DNA of 64,000 bases from Lysobacter arenosi (GCF_016613475.2 NZ_CP071517.1:2914001-2978000); one strand, 5' to 3'; positions 36,538 to 49,847 are shown, counted from the stretch's first letter. Translations and numbers: made by a program. Notes: generated by a model not told the origin, from the sequence alone.

Positions 36538-36971
36538 GTGCAACCGACCTGCGCTCGATCCTCGCCGATCCGGAACACAGCGGCGCCTATTTCATCGATG
36601 TGCGCGATACCGAGTCGATGGCGCAGGCCGGCGAAGCGCTGGATTACGCGGTGCTGCGCGTGGACCTGGCCGGCTGCAACGACAAAGCCGACCTGATGCA
36701 GCGCTTTGCCGCCGCGGGACAGTTCCCGGACTGGTTTGGCGGCAACTGGGATGCCCTGGCCGATGCCCTGGCCGACCTGTCGTGGCGGCCGGCCTCGGGT
36801 TATCTGTTACTCGTTGAACACGCCGATGGCTGGCGTGCCGCGCATGGCGAGTGTTTCGACACGCTGCTCGACATCCTCAACGAGACCGCCTTCCGCTGGG
36901 CCGGCAACCACACCGCGTTCTGGGCGTTGCTGCCGTTTCCCGCCGAGCTGCTGGCTGCGCTTGAAGACTAG
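36534..36971 (+). CDS. Barstar-family ribonuclease inhibitor
   Basis: 145 aa cytoplasmic protein. The barstar core is plain: DLAGCNDKADLMQRFAAAGQFPDWFGGNWDALADAL (residues ~44-80), including Asp73 in the NWDAL motif at the interface that blocks the RNase active site. Coupled by ATGA to the RNase gene, so it protects the cell from its own enzyme before export. A longer N-terminus than Bacillus barstar (~45 extra residues) is common in Gram-negatives. Confidence 0.92.
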   Translation: MSATDLRSILADPEHSGAYFIDVRDTESMAQAGEALDYAVLRVDLAGCNDKADLMQRFAAAGQFPDWFGGNWDALADALADLSWRPASGYLLLVEHADGWRAAHGECFDTLLDILNETAFRWAGNHTAFWALLPFPAELLAALED

Positions 36972-37396
36972 TCCAGAAGGCGCTTAATGACAGCTCCCAG
37001 GTGCGTCCACAGTGATAGTGGTTTGGCGGCGTTCTTGCCAGTTAGCTTGGCACGATTGCGCTGTTCTATCTCGCGTGCCTTATCTAGGCGGTCGCGTTCC
37101 TGCACCTGAGCAATTCTTGCTGCAGCCATTTGACCTGACCAGACAATCTTGTTGTTTTTGATCCAGTAATGCGAGCGGCAAGCATAGTTCCAGTTGCCGA
37201 TAGATGGATACAAACTCACGCGATCGCCTTGGCGAACTAGGCGCCAATTGGACGGCGATAGGGGCGTCACAACCTTCTCTCCGCATCCGCACGCGCAGAG
37301 GTGCGAGGCCGTTCGATATCGCTCGCTTATGTAGAGCACGCCGGTGGCCAGCGATTGGGGTATGAATTCGACTAGCTCGGGACGGATGGTGCTCAT
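36968..37396 (-). CDS. DUF6527 family protein (Cys/His treble-clef candidate) of the Ubl operon
   Basis: 142 aa. The first ~90 residues match DUF6527: RPELVEFIPQSLATGVLYIS, then HLCACGCGEKVVTPLSPSNW and VSLYPSIGNWNYACRSHYWI. Three Cys near residues 33-37 plus C-x-x-H at ~71-74 look like one zinc site, in the style of small treble-clef/RING-like modules. The rest is a charged helix and a short C-terminal tail. Its ATG overlaps the E1 stop (ATGA), so it is the last gene of the ubiquitin-like operon. Probably a cofactor, adaptor or ligase-like partner; no activity is known to me. Confidence 0.85.
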   Translation of the reverse strand: MSTIRPELVEFIPQSLATGVLYISERYRTASHLCACGCGEKVVTPLSPSNWRLVRQGDRVSLYPSIGNWNYACRSHYWIKNNKIVWSGQMAAARIAQVQERDRLDKAREIEQRNRAKLTGKNAAKPLSLWTHLGAVIKRLLD

Positions 37397-38604
37397 TCTT
37401 CTTCGACCTGCAGCCGGGGGCCACGATTGAGGGACATCAAGTTCACCCCGAACGAAAGGTTGTACGGCTTGAAATCGTCCCCGTAGAAGCCCTGGTGCTG
37501 TTTCCACTTCATGACCGCGAGCAGCGCATTGATCGCGTTCATGTCTGCGACTTGGATGTTCTCTTGATAGAGAACATCCTCGTCATCTGGGTCCATCGGG
37601 ATGTAGTCGCTGACATGATCGGACTTCGCCTTAGTGACCAATGTCGCGCGACACGTTCCGATCAGGGAGTTGGTCGCGGCGACGAGCTTCAGGTTCATTC
37701 CAGCATCGATGAAAGGGATTCCGCTCTCGACCAAGTGCTTGACGAGCATCGCTCGCGCATCGCCCTTGTCCACACACAGAAACACAAAATCGAAACCAGT
37801 CAACTCCACGACGTTGTGCGTGTCTAGGAAGTAGGCGTGGCTGACAATTCCGCGTCGCATTAGCTCGTATTTGCGGACGAAGTATTCGGTCTTCGGCTCC
37901 TTCGCATTGACATCGTCGAGCGAAGCGGCCCCAAGTGCGCGGAACGCGTTGTGGCTGCCGAATATGTCCCCATCGAAGAGGTGGATCTCGCCGACTGGTG
38001 TTTTGGCGATCTGATCGAGTATGTAGGAACCAGTTCCACCCAGTCCAACTATCGCAATGCGTCCCGTCAACTTTGCCGAGATCGCCAAGATTTCTGCTCG
38101 CGCAGACGCAGTGTCGGGATAATGGAAAACTGACTCGCCTTCCTGCGTCGCAACTACACGACCGGTTCGCGCATCGACATCCTTGTCGATGGCCTTCGCC
38201 TGGTTCTGGATCAAGCGGATGTAGTGCGTAACCTTTGAGTAGTGTTCGGGGAACCCGTCCGCACCAAACGGCTTGTTTGAGAACTGATGACGGACGGGGA
38301 AGCCGGGCAGCAAGTCGCGTTGTTGTGGATCGATGCCAAGGTCCAGCACCGTGCCGTTTGGGTAGCAGGGATACTCACCCGTCCACCAGACCTGGTGGTT
38401 ATCGCCATGCCCGCTGTTTGGGCGCACCACCTGGTCGTCTTGTCTCAAATACAGACAGGCAAGTGTCGCGTATCGCACGACTTTCTGGGCCGTCACGTAA
38501 GGGATCGAGTGAACGAGCAGGTGCTGGTCGCGGATCTCTACTTCGAACCCCTCGTCGCGAAGGCGATCGAGGGCGGTATTAGGATCGACTGGATTTGATG
38601 ACAT
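37393..38604 (-). CDS. ThiF-family E1-like adenylyltransferase with DUF6791-like N-terminal domain
   Basis: 403 aa in two halves. Residues ~10-145 resemble DUF6791: DEGFEVEIRDQHLLVHSIPYVT, WWTGEYPCYPNG with Cys80, and FSNKP..HYSKVTHYIRLI. Residues ~175-385 are an E1/ThiF Rossmann domain: nucleotide loop GLGGTGS (187-193), LFDGD (D211, D213), N219 and the Arg finger R222, then FVFLCVDKGDA. It would adenylate the C-terminus of a beta-grasp protein, here the Multiubiquitin gene just upstream (26-bp overlap). Other Cys are 50, 277 and 318. A role in thiamine or molybdopterin synthesis is unlikely because no such genes are nearby. Confidence 0.9.
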   Translation of the reverse strand: MSSNPVDPNTALDRLRDEGFEVEIRDQHLLVHSIPYVTAQKVVRYATLACLYLRQDDQVVRPNSGHGDNHQVWWTGEYPCYPNGTVLDLGIDPQQRDLLPGFPVRHQFSNKPFGADGFPEHYSKVTHYIRLIQNQAKAIDKDVDARTGRVVATQEGESVFHYPDTASARAEILAISAKLTGRIAIVGLGGTGSYILDQIAKTPVGEIHLFDGDIFGSHNAFRALGAASLDDVNAKEPKTEYFVRKYELMRRGIVSHAYFLDTHNVVELTGFDFVFLCVDKGDARAMLVKHLVESGIPFIDAGMNLKLVAATNSLIGTCRATLVTKAKSDHVSDYIPMDPDDEDVLYQENIQVADMNAINALLAVMKWKQHQGFYGDDFKPYNLSFGVNLMSLNRGPRLQVEEE

Positions 38605-38842
38605 TGAAGCTCATCCCTTCGCGAACCTTGGTGTCCTGGCCTTGCGTCACCGTTCCGTCGGGGCCGTGGTCGTTGGCGTAATCGACGGCGTAGGTGATGT
38701 CGAACGGCCCTTCCGGGAAAGCCAGGCGCACGACTTCCTCGTAGCTGATGCGCTGTTGCGTGACGGAGTGCGGCTGGCCGTTGATGACGATCTGGACCGG
38801 CTTGTTGTGGCCGGGAGCGTTTTCCGAGTGTTCGTTGCTCAT
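38579..38842 (-). CDS. Multiubiquitin-domain beta-grasp protein
   Basis: 87 aa holding one ubiquitin-like beta-grasp unit: VQIVINGQPHSVTQQRISYEEVVRLAF, then the second half ITYAVDYANDHG and VREGMSFNVIKSSRS. This fits the Multiubiquitin family, which can occur as single or repeated units. It ends in NVIKSSRS, not the Gly-Gly of ThiS, MoaD or processed ubiquitin, and no protease gene (JAB) is near, so how a C-terminus is prepared is open. It is the likely modifier used by the adjacent E1. Confidence 0.85.
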   Translation of the reverse strand: MSNEHSENAPGHNKPVQIVINGQPHSVTQQRISYEEVVRLAFPEGPFDITYAVDYANDHGPDGTVTQGQDTKVREGMSFNVIKSSRS

Positions 38843-38918
38843 TCGTGCAATTTCCTTGGTGGATGAATTTGGTTGTCTTGACCGGGACTCGGGAGGCCGA
38901 AGCCTCCCGGCCGGTTGA

Positions 38919-39101
38919 TCACTTCTTGTGACGGGTGGGATCCACCAAGCTGTAGCTCGAGCCCGGTGAGGGCGTCGGCGGGAGCGGTTCTTGGCGCACG
39001 ACGGTGCGCTCTGGACCCTTGGCCCCGCGGGGACCGATGATTTGATACTGGCCGGACTGGGGTGCCTTCGCGCCCGGCTTCAACCCGCTGGTCTTGCTCA
39101 T
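38919..39101 (-). CDS. YjzC-like small protein at the head of the Ubl operon
   Basis: 60 aa from the ATG at 39101 with a strong GGAGGA Shine-Dalgarno. Reads MSKTSGLKPGAKAPQSGQY, then IIGPRGAKGPERTVVR and PLPPTPSPGSSYSLVDPT. The PGxKAPxSGxY...GPRG pattern resembles YjzC-like proteins, small and of unknown role, found near phage-like and Ubl operons. Basic and Pro/Gly-rich, probably without a hydrophobic core. It is the first gene of the operon, 76 bp before the Ubl gene. Confidence 0.65.
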   Translation of the reverse strand: MSKTSGLKPGAKAPQSGQYQIIGPRGAKGPERTVVRQEPLPPTPSPGSSYSLVDPTRHKK

Positions 39102-39112
39102 GCTGCTCCTCC

Positions 39113-39247
39113 GTTGTCCTTCCAGACAACACAATCGGCCAAGAAAACCCGCCTCGCGGCGGTCGTTGTTCAGCCAGACAACGCAACGGTCCAAAATTTG
39201 GCCGCTCTGCGGCCGTAGCATTCTGAACTGTTGTCTGGCTGGTCAAC
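39113..39247. promoter_or_regulatory. Three 18-bp inverted-repeat operators between the Ubl operon and the XRE-ImmA pair
   Basis: Sites at 39113-39130 (GTTGTC-CTTCCA-GACAAC, perfect), 39165-39182 (GTTGTT-CAGCCA-GACAAC, one mismatch) and 39230-39247 (GTTGTC-TGGCTG-GTCAAC, one mismatch). All contain CCAGACAAC, the third on the opposite strand. The first lies just above the small-protein ATG; the third overlaps the predicted -35 of the XRE gene. Such spacing is what one would expect for binding by the XRE repressor to both divergent promoters. Confidence 0.7.
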
Positions 39248-39257
39248 AGCATATACT
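39231..39257 (+). promoter_or_regulatory. Promoter of the XRE-ImmA pair
   Basis: TATACT at 39252-39257 is a good -10; a -35 is found at 39228-39236 within operator 3, so bound repressor would block polymerase. The XRE start is 36 bp downstream. Confidence 0.5.
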
Positions 39258-39292
39258 CGCCTCCCCAACGAATGCAATAGGCTGAACAGAAC

Positions 39293-39661
39293 ATGGATCT
39301 GGCGGGCTTCATCGAGCGCGCGCGCGACAAAAAGGACTTGAGTTTCAGGAAGTTAGAGCGCGCCAGTGATTTGGACCATGCCTATATCTGGCACTTGGCG
39401 AAAGGGTCGAAGACCTCCCCCTCGGAGACAACGCTGGAGAAGCTGTCAGAGGCACTGAGCCTAGATGAACGGGAGCGAGCCATTTTGCAACTGCTTGCGG
39501 AGCAGCCGATCGACGATGCGCTGTTCAACCTGATGATCACGCGCCGAGACATTGCCTGGGACGAGCTGCGGGATGTCTCCCGCGTCAGTAATCGCGGGGA
39601 CCGTCAGACCACTGAAGAGGGCTGGCTGAAGTTGATCGAACACATGCGTGAACTCTTCTGA
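39293..39661 (+). CDS. XRE-family helix-turn-helix repressor
   Basis: 122 aa. Residues ~5-60 form the Cro/C1-type helix-turn-helix: FIERARDKKDLSFRKLERASDLDHAYIWHLAKGSKTSPSETTLEKLSEALSL. The C-terminal half is a short helical tail that may mediate dimerisation or be the site cut by the neighbouring protease. It is 12 nt upstream of the ImmA/IrrE gene. By analogy with phage and ICE ImmR/ImmA pairs it should repress this divergent region and be inactivated when the metalloprotease is triggered. Confidence 0.85.
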   Translation: MDLAGFIERARDKKDLSFRKLERASDLDHAYIWHLAKGSKTSPSETTLEKLSEALSLDERERAILQLLAEQPIDDALFNLMITRRDIAWDELRDVSRVSNRGDRQTTEEGWLKLIEHMRELF

Positions 39662-39673
39662 GGACGCACGCTC

Positions 39674-40540
39674 ATGGATGAGTTGACGGCCATTTCGCGA
39701 GCTAGGCGCCTTCTGGAAAAACACCCTTCCGCACGAGCTCCCGTTGATATCGCTGCCATTGCCGAAGCCGAAGGCTTCGAGGTTAAGGAGAGCGACAAGC
39801 TCGAGTCCGGTACTGCCGGCATGCTGCTTCAGCGTGGCGGTCGAAAGATCATTGTCGTCAACAAGAACGATCATCCATATCGTCGCCGGTTCACTATCGC
39901 GCATGAGCTCGCGCATCAGATTCTTGGCCTACCGTCGGTGCATGGGGCGCGTGTGCCATCCGACGAACTCGAACGGCATGGCAGGCGGCCGAAGGAAGAA
40001 ATTCTGTGCGATGTGTTCGCTGCGGAGTGTTTGGTGCCATGGAAACTGATCCAGCAGCAGGCAAACAACTTGCATTTTACAGTGGAGACGATTTCCGAAC
40101 TCTCCGAACTGTATGAAGCGTCGAAGCCCTGTGTGGCTTCGCGCTTCGCGCAAGTGTCCGAAGACCTGCTGGCTTACGTCCCCGTTGAGAGTGGCACTGT
40201 TCGCCATGCCATCCTGTCTAGGTCACTGCGTGAGTCCGGACTTCGGATCACCGTCGGCATCAAGGTTCCTAGAACCTCAGCCGTCTATCGAGCAATGGAG
40301 CGCGACGAAGGGATTGCGATCGTGGATATCGAGGGCACGGACTGGAGCGAAAGCGGCGTTGCGGGAGACTTTTCCTGCCACGAGGAAGCGTTCCATGTCG
40401 GCGACTGGGATCAGGGTTTCACGCTGCTGACCTTCGAAGAAGCGCCATCAAGTTCCGATGCGGTATCGGATCGCGACATTCACGAAGACGATGAGCGCCT
40501 TTCTCCCCTCACTGGGCATCTAGAATGGGGTAAAAAGTAG
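39674..40540 (+). CDS. ImmA/IrrE-family metallopeptidase
   Basis: 288 aa. Zinc-protease core RRRFTIAHELAHQILG with HExxH at H77, E78, H81; a third ligand probably comes from the EEILCDVFAAECLVP segment (residues ~108-122). The C-terminal ~150 residues are a second domain that in related proteins senses a signal. In ImmR/ImmA and DdrO/IrrE pairs the protease cleaves the XRE repressor after damage. It sits immediately behind the XRE gene, so the same switch is expected to control the Ubl operon. Confidence 0.88.
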   Translation: MDELTAISRARRLLEKHPSARAPVDIAAIAEAEGFEVKESDKLESGTAGMLLQRGGRKIIVVNKNDHPYRRRFTIAHELAHQILGLPSVHGARVPSDELERHGRRPKEEILCDVFAAECLVPWKLIQQQANNLHFTVETISELSELYEASKPCVASRFAQVSEDLLAYVPVESGTVRHAILSRSLRESGLRITVGIKVPRTSAVYRAMERDEGIAIVDIEGTDWSESGVAGDFSCHEEAFHVGDWDQGFTLLTFEEAPSSSDAVSDRDIHEDDERLSPLTGHLEWGKK

Positions 40541-40839
40541 GCACGGCTGCTCTGGGCACGCGACTGACCTACCAACAGTCGATATTGAACGAGTCCAGCC
40601 GAGATGCCGCAGCAAAGTCCGTTCTGCGCGGCACCGGTCTACAAGCGAACTGGGCAAGCGGAGGGAGGTGGCAGCCGTCCAAGATCAGTCTGCTCGGATC
40701 AAGGTCATCGCGTCGGCGGACGATTTATGCTTTCCTAACGCGGACAATTCATGGCTTCCAGCACAGTCGTTGTTTCTGAAACCATATGTTGGCCGTTTTC
40801 GCCAACCTTACGATGTTAAAAGTCCTGGGAGACTGAGCC
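40541..40839. other. AT-richer gene-free stretch at the island edge
   Basis: 299 bp with no convincing coding frame; the one longer frame (40585-40779) has no start context or recognisable protein. Composition is more AT-rich than the flanks and includes TTTCTGAAACCATATGTTGG-like text. It looks like the border of the acquired island, but no integrase, tRNA or direct repeat was seen. Confidence 0.45.
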
Positions 40840-42108
40840 TCAGCCCGCTTCGGCCATCACCGCCGGCGCGGCCTGGGCCGGCACGCGCGCGTAGCGCCAG
40901 GCGATACCCACCGCGACGCACAACAGCACCGAGGCGATCAGGAACGGCGCGCCCGGCAGGTGCACCGGCGCGCGGTCGTCGATGAAGTAGCCGAAGCTGC
41001 CGGCGAACACCGCCGGGCCGATGATGCCGGCCAGGCTCACCAGGCTCATCAGCGCGCCCTGGATGCGGCCCTGCACGTCGGCACCGACCTGGCGCGTGAT
41101 CAGCGCCTGCGTCGACGGCGCCGCCAGGCCCCAGATCGCCGAGATCGGCAGGCCGATCAGGAACACCCAGCCGACATCGGCGAAGCCATAGATCGCGAAT
41201 CCGACCGCGCCGAAGCACAGTCCGATAATCAGCGCGCGGCGCTCACCAATCGCATGCACGATCCGCCCGACCAGCCCCGCCTGCACGATCACGTTGAGTA
41301 CGCCCACGATCGCCAGCACGTAGCTGACTTCGCGCGGACCCCACTGGTACTGGTAGTCGGCGAACAGCACGAACACGCTCGGATAGACGTAGTGGGCGAG
41401 GTTGGCGATGAACACCACCGCCGCCAGCCCGAACACCTGCGGATAGCGCTTGAGCAGCACCAGCGAGCCGAGCGGATTGGCGTGCGACCAGTCGAAGCGC
41501 GCACTGCGCTTTTCCTTCGGCAGCGACTCGGGCAGCACGAACCAGCCGTAGCAGAAGTTGACCAGCGCCAGGCCGGCGGCAAACCAGAACGGCAGGCGCA
41601 GGTCGATCTCACCCAGCTGCCCGCCGATCAGCGGACCGACGATGAAGCCGACCCCGAACGCCGCGCCGAGCAGGCCGTAGCTCTTGGCGCGCTTGTCGGC
41701 AGGGGTGACGTCGGCGACGTAGGCATTGGCGGTGGTGAAGCTGGCCGAGGTGATGCCGGAAATGATGCGGCCCACCAGCAACCAGGCCAGCGACGGCGCC
41801 AGCGCCATGAACACGAAATCCAGGCCCAGGCCCAGGCACGAGATCAGGATCACCGGCCGCCGGCCGAAGCGGTCCGACAGCGCGCCCTGGATCGGCGAGG
41901 TCACGAACTGGATCGCCGCGAACAGGAATCCGAACGCCGCCACCCAGTACGCCGCGTGCGCGGTGTCGCCGCCGGCGAACTGCTCGATCAGGTGCGGCAG
42001 CACCGGAATGATCAGCCCGAACGAGAGCACGTCGATCAGGATGGTGACGAAAATGAAGGCGAGCGCGGCGCTACGGCGAGCGCCGCTGGCAGGAATCGAA
42101 TCGGTCAC
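40840..42108 (-). CDS. TetA-like MFS drug exporter (TCR/Tet family)
   Basis: 422 aa from a GTG at 42108. Twelve hydrophobic helices; MFS loop 2-3 motif [14 protein letters not shown] (~residues 73-86), [30 protein letters not shown] and the second-half motifs typical of TetA-type proton antiporters. Related genes are often annotated as tetracycline exporters, but in this group the substrate is usually not tetracycline. No TetR regulator is adjacent. It sits at the right edge of the low-GC island but its own GC is high. Confidence 0.85.
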   Translation of the reverse strand: MTDSIPASGARRSAALAFIFVTILIDVLSFGLIIPVLPHLIEQFAGGDTAHAAYWVAAFGFLFAAIQFVTSPIQGALSDRFGRRPVILISCLGLGLDFVFMALAPSLAWLLVGRIISGITSASFTTANAYVADVTPADKRAKSYGLLGAAFGVGFIVGPLIGGQLGEIDLRLPFWFAAGLALVNFCYGWFVLPESLPKEKRSARFDWSHANPLGSLVLLKRYPQVFGLAAVVFIANLAHYVYPSVFVLFADYQYQWGPREVSYVLAIVGVLNVIVQAGLVGRIVHAIGERRALIIGLCFGAVGFAIYGFADVGWVFLIGLPISAIWGLAAPSTQALITRQVGADVQGRIQGALMSLVSLAGIIGPAVFAGSFGYFIDDRAPVHLPGAPFLIASVLLCVAVGIAWRYARVPAQAAPAVMAEAG

Positions 42109-42511
42109 GGATGGGCCGCAGGGGCGTGTGTCGGGATGAGAGGAGTTTATCGCGGCGGCGCACGGGGCCACCCCTGCCCATGGTCGCGGTCCACGCCAAC
42201 GTCGTTTGGGTGCGATCGCCATGTCCATCAGACACCGCTGCGCAACGCCACGCGCAATGGTTTCAGGCGTTACCAAAATCCTTCGTTTCCCGCCGAAAAC
42301 TCCCAGTAACGTCAATGCCTTAGCCTGGATCGGCTGATGTCCATTGCCATGCGTATGCTGCAAATTGCCGCATCGCACAATTTGTGCTTTATTCGGATGA
42401 AACAGTGTCAAGGCAGGCCGGACTGCGCGAGCGGACCGTCATGCCCCGTCGCTGTGAGCCAGGTTTCGTTGTCCAACGATTTCAAGCTGCCACAACAGCG
42501 ACGGAGTAACG
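42109..42511. promoter_or_regulatory. Upstream region of gltBD with a palindrome
   Basis: 403 bp without a gene, between the MFS start and gltB. GCACAATTTGTGC at 42375-42387 is a 13-bp palindrome about 125 bp before the gltB ATG, with AT-rich flanks (TGCAAATTGCC, CTTTATTCGG). It could be an operator for a nitrogen or amino-acid regulator; NtrC sites have a similar half-site but different spacing, so no factor is assigned. Confidence 0.4.
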
Positions 42512-48474
<5,963 letters not shown>

Positions 48475-48480
48475 GGCGGT

Positions 48481-48599
48481 CCTTCGACTTCGCTGCGCTA
48501 CGCTTCCTTCGACTTCGCTGCGCTACGCTCAGGACGAACGGGGTCAGATAGTCACCGTTCGTCCTGAGCGTAGGGCCGTCAGGCCCGAAGTCGAAGGAC
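48481..48599. repeat. REP-like inverted repeat element, left of GIY-YIG gene
   Basis: A left arm (48506-48541, begins CCTTCGACTTCGCTGCGCTA) and a near-reverse-complement right arm (48555-48599, ends in AAGTCGAAGGAC) with 13 bp between. An extra partial copy of the arm's first 25 bp precedes it at 48481-48505. The RNA or single strand would fold into a long hairpin. Confidence 0.85.
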
Positions 48600-48629
48600 A
48601 CAGACACAGATACGCTCAAGGAGGAGCGA

Positions 48630-48920
48630 ATGTTCTGGATCTACATGCTTCGCTGCGCCGACGGCACCTTCTACCTCGGCCACACCGACGATATCGAACG
48701 CCGCCTGGACCAGCACCATGCTGGGCAGCATGCCTGCTATACCCAACGACGCAGGCCAGTCACGCTGGTCTTCTCGCAGGAGTTCCCGACGCGGGAAGAA
48801 GCCCTTGTCGCCGAGCGGCAGATCAAGGGATGGAGCCGAGCGAAGAAGCTGGCGCTGGTCGACGGAGACTGGGGCAGGATCAGTCTGCTGGCCCGGGGGA
48901 AGCACCGGCATCAGCGGTGA
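48630..48920 (+). CDS. GIY-YIG nuclease-domain protein (single domain)
   Basis: 96 aa from the ATG at 48630 with a strong AAGGAGG site 7 nt upstream. The signature is WIYMLRCADGTFYLGHT (residues 3-19; the GIY...YIG pair), then R24 (catalytic-type Arg), and PTREEALVAERQIKGWSRAKKLALV with a likely metal-binding Glu. Short enough to be one domain. It lies between two large palindromic repeats, as a transposase would lie between its ends, which suggests it acts on those repeats or moves with them. Confidence 0.9.
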   Translation: MFWIYMLRCADGTFYLGHTDDIERRLDQHHAGQHACYTQRRRPVTLVFSQEFPTREEALVAERQIKGWSRAKKLALVDGDWGRISLLARGKHRHQR

Positions 48921-48933
48921 GGCTTTTGGCTGT

Positions 48934-49026
48934 CCTTCGACTTCGCTGAGCTACGCTCAGGACGAACGGTGACTTACCAACCCCGTTCGTCCTGAGCGTA
49001 GGGCCGAAGGCCCGAAGTCGAAGGAC
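48934..49026. repeat. REP-like inverted repeat element, right of GIY-YIG gene
   Basis: Arms 48934-48969 and 48983-49026, spacer 13 bp, almost identical to the element at 48506-48599 (about one change in the left arm). The pair brackets the 291-bp nuclease gene on both sides. Confidence 0.85.
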
Positions 49027-49038
49027 CCGCGCTGGGTC

Positions 49039-49629
49039 TTACCGCCCCGGACCCACATCAATAAACTGCAAGAACTCCGCGCGCGTCCGCGCATCCTCGC
49101 GGAAGCTTCCCAGCATCTTCGAAGTGATCATGCTCACCCCGCGCTTGTGCACTCCGCGCGTGGTCATGCACTCGTGCGCGCCTTCGATCACCACGCCGAC
49201 ACCGCGCGGCTGCAACACATCCTGGATCACCTGCGCGATCTGCGCGGTCATCTTCTCCTGCACCTGCAACCGGCGCGCATAGGTCTCGACCACGCGCGCG
49301 AGCTTGCTGATGCCGACCACCTTGCCGTCGGGCAGGTAGCCCACGTGCGCCTTGCCGATGATCGGCGCCATGTGGTGCTCGCAGTGGCTCTCGAACTCGA
49401 TGTCGCGCAGCACGATCATCTCGTCGTAGCCCTCGACTTCCTCGAAGGTGCGCTTGAGGTAGTCGGCCGGGTCCTCGGCGTAGCCGCTGAACCAGTCGGT
49501 GTACGCCTTGGCCACGCGCTTGGGCGTGTCGAGCAGGCCTTCGCGAGCCGGGTCGTCGCCGGCCCAGCGCAGCAGGGTGCGCACGGCCGCTTCGGCCTGT
49601 TCGCGGGACGGCTTGTCGTTGTCGGCCAT
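49039..49629 (-). CDS. folE: GTP cyclohydrolase I
   Basis: 196 aa. First step of folate/pterin synthesis (GTP to dihydroneopterin triphosphate). Zinc ligands are C83, H86 and C154 ([18 protein letters not shown]); [20 protein letters not shown] and [13 protein letters not shown] are family blocks. Start at the ATG (49629) that removes an extra 31 residues. Its promoter side faces the efflux operon's terminator. Confidence 0.96.
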   Translation of the reverse strand: MADNDKPSREQAEAAVRTLLRWAGDDPAREGLLDTPKRVAKAYTDWFSGYAEDPADYLKRTFEEVEGYDEMIVLRDIEFESHCEHHMAPIIGKAHVGYLPDGKVVGISKLARVVETYARRLQVQEKMTAQIAQVIQDVLQPRGVGVVIEGAHECMTTRGVHKRGVSMITSKMLGSFREDARTRAEFLQFIDVGPGR

Positions 49630-49682
49630 GGCGCGGCTCCTGTGGGGGGACGCAAATGCTACTCCACCGGGGTGGAGAGGAT

Positions 49683-49721
49683 AAAAAAATGCCGCAGGGA
49701 CGGGATGAGACCCCTGCGGCA
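49683..49721 (-). terminator. Intrinsic terminator of the efflux operon
   Basis: 10-bp stem (49690-49699 with 49712-49721) followed on the minus strand by seven T (49689-49683). It would end the transcript of the RND operon. Confidence 0.85.
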
Positions 49722-49847
49722 AGCAAAAGGCTGCGAGGAGCCTGCGGAATGCGGTGGTCCGCGCCGATCAGCCGATGACGTCACGCTCGAGGGAGGGGAA
49801 AGCGTGCCGCCACCGGCCGTCGGGTTGGATTGGGGGAGCCTGTTGTC

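Noticed and set aside
38579..38842. The beta-grasp protein as a ThiS or MoaD sulphur carrier
   Set aside because: It lacks the terminal Gly-Gly and no thiamine or molybdopterin gene is near; the Multiubiquitin pattern and the partners fit better.
40585..40779. A 64-codon frame in the gap after ImmA
   Set aside because: No ribosome site, no recognisable protein, and atypical codon use; more likely non-coding border sequence.
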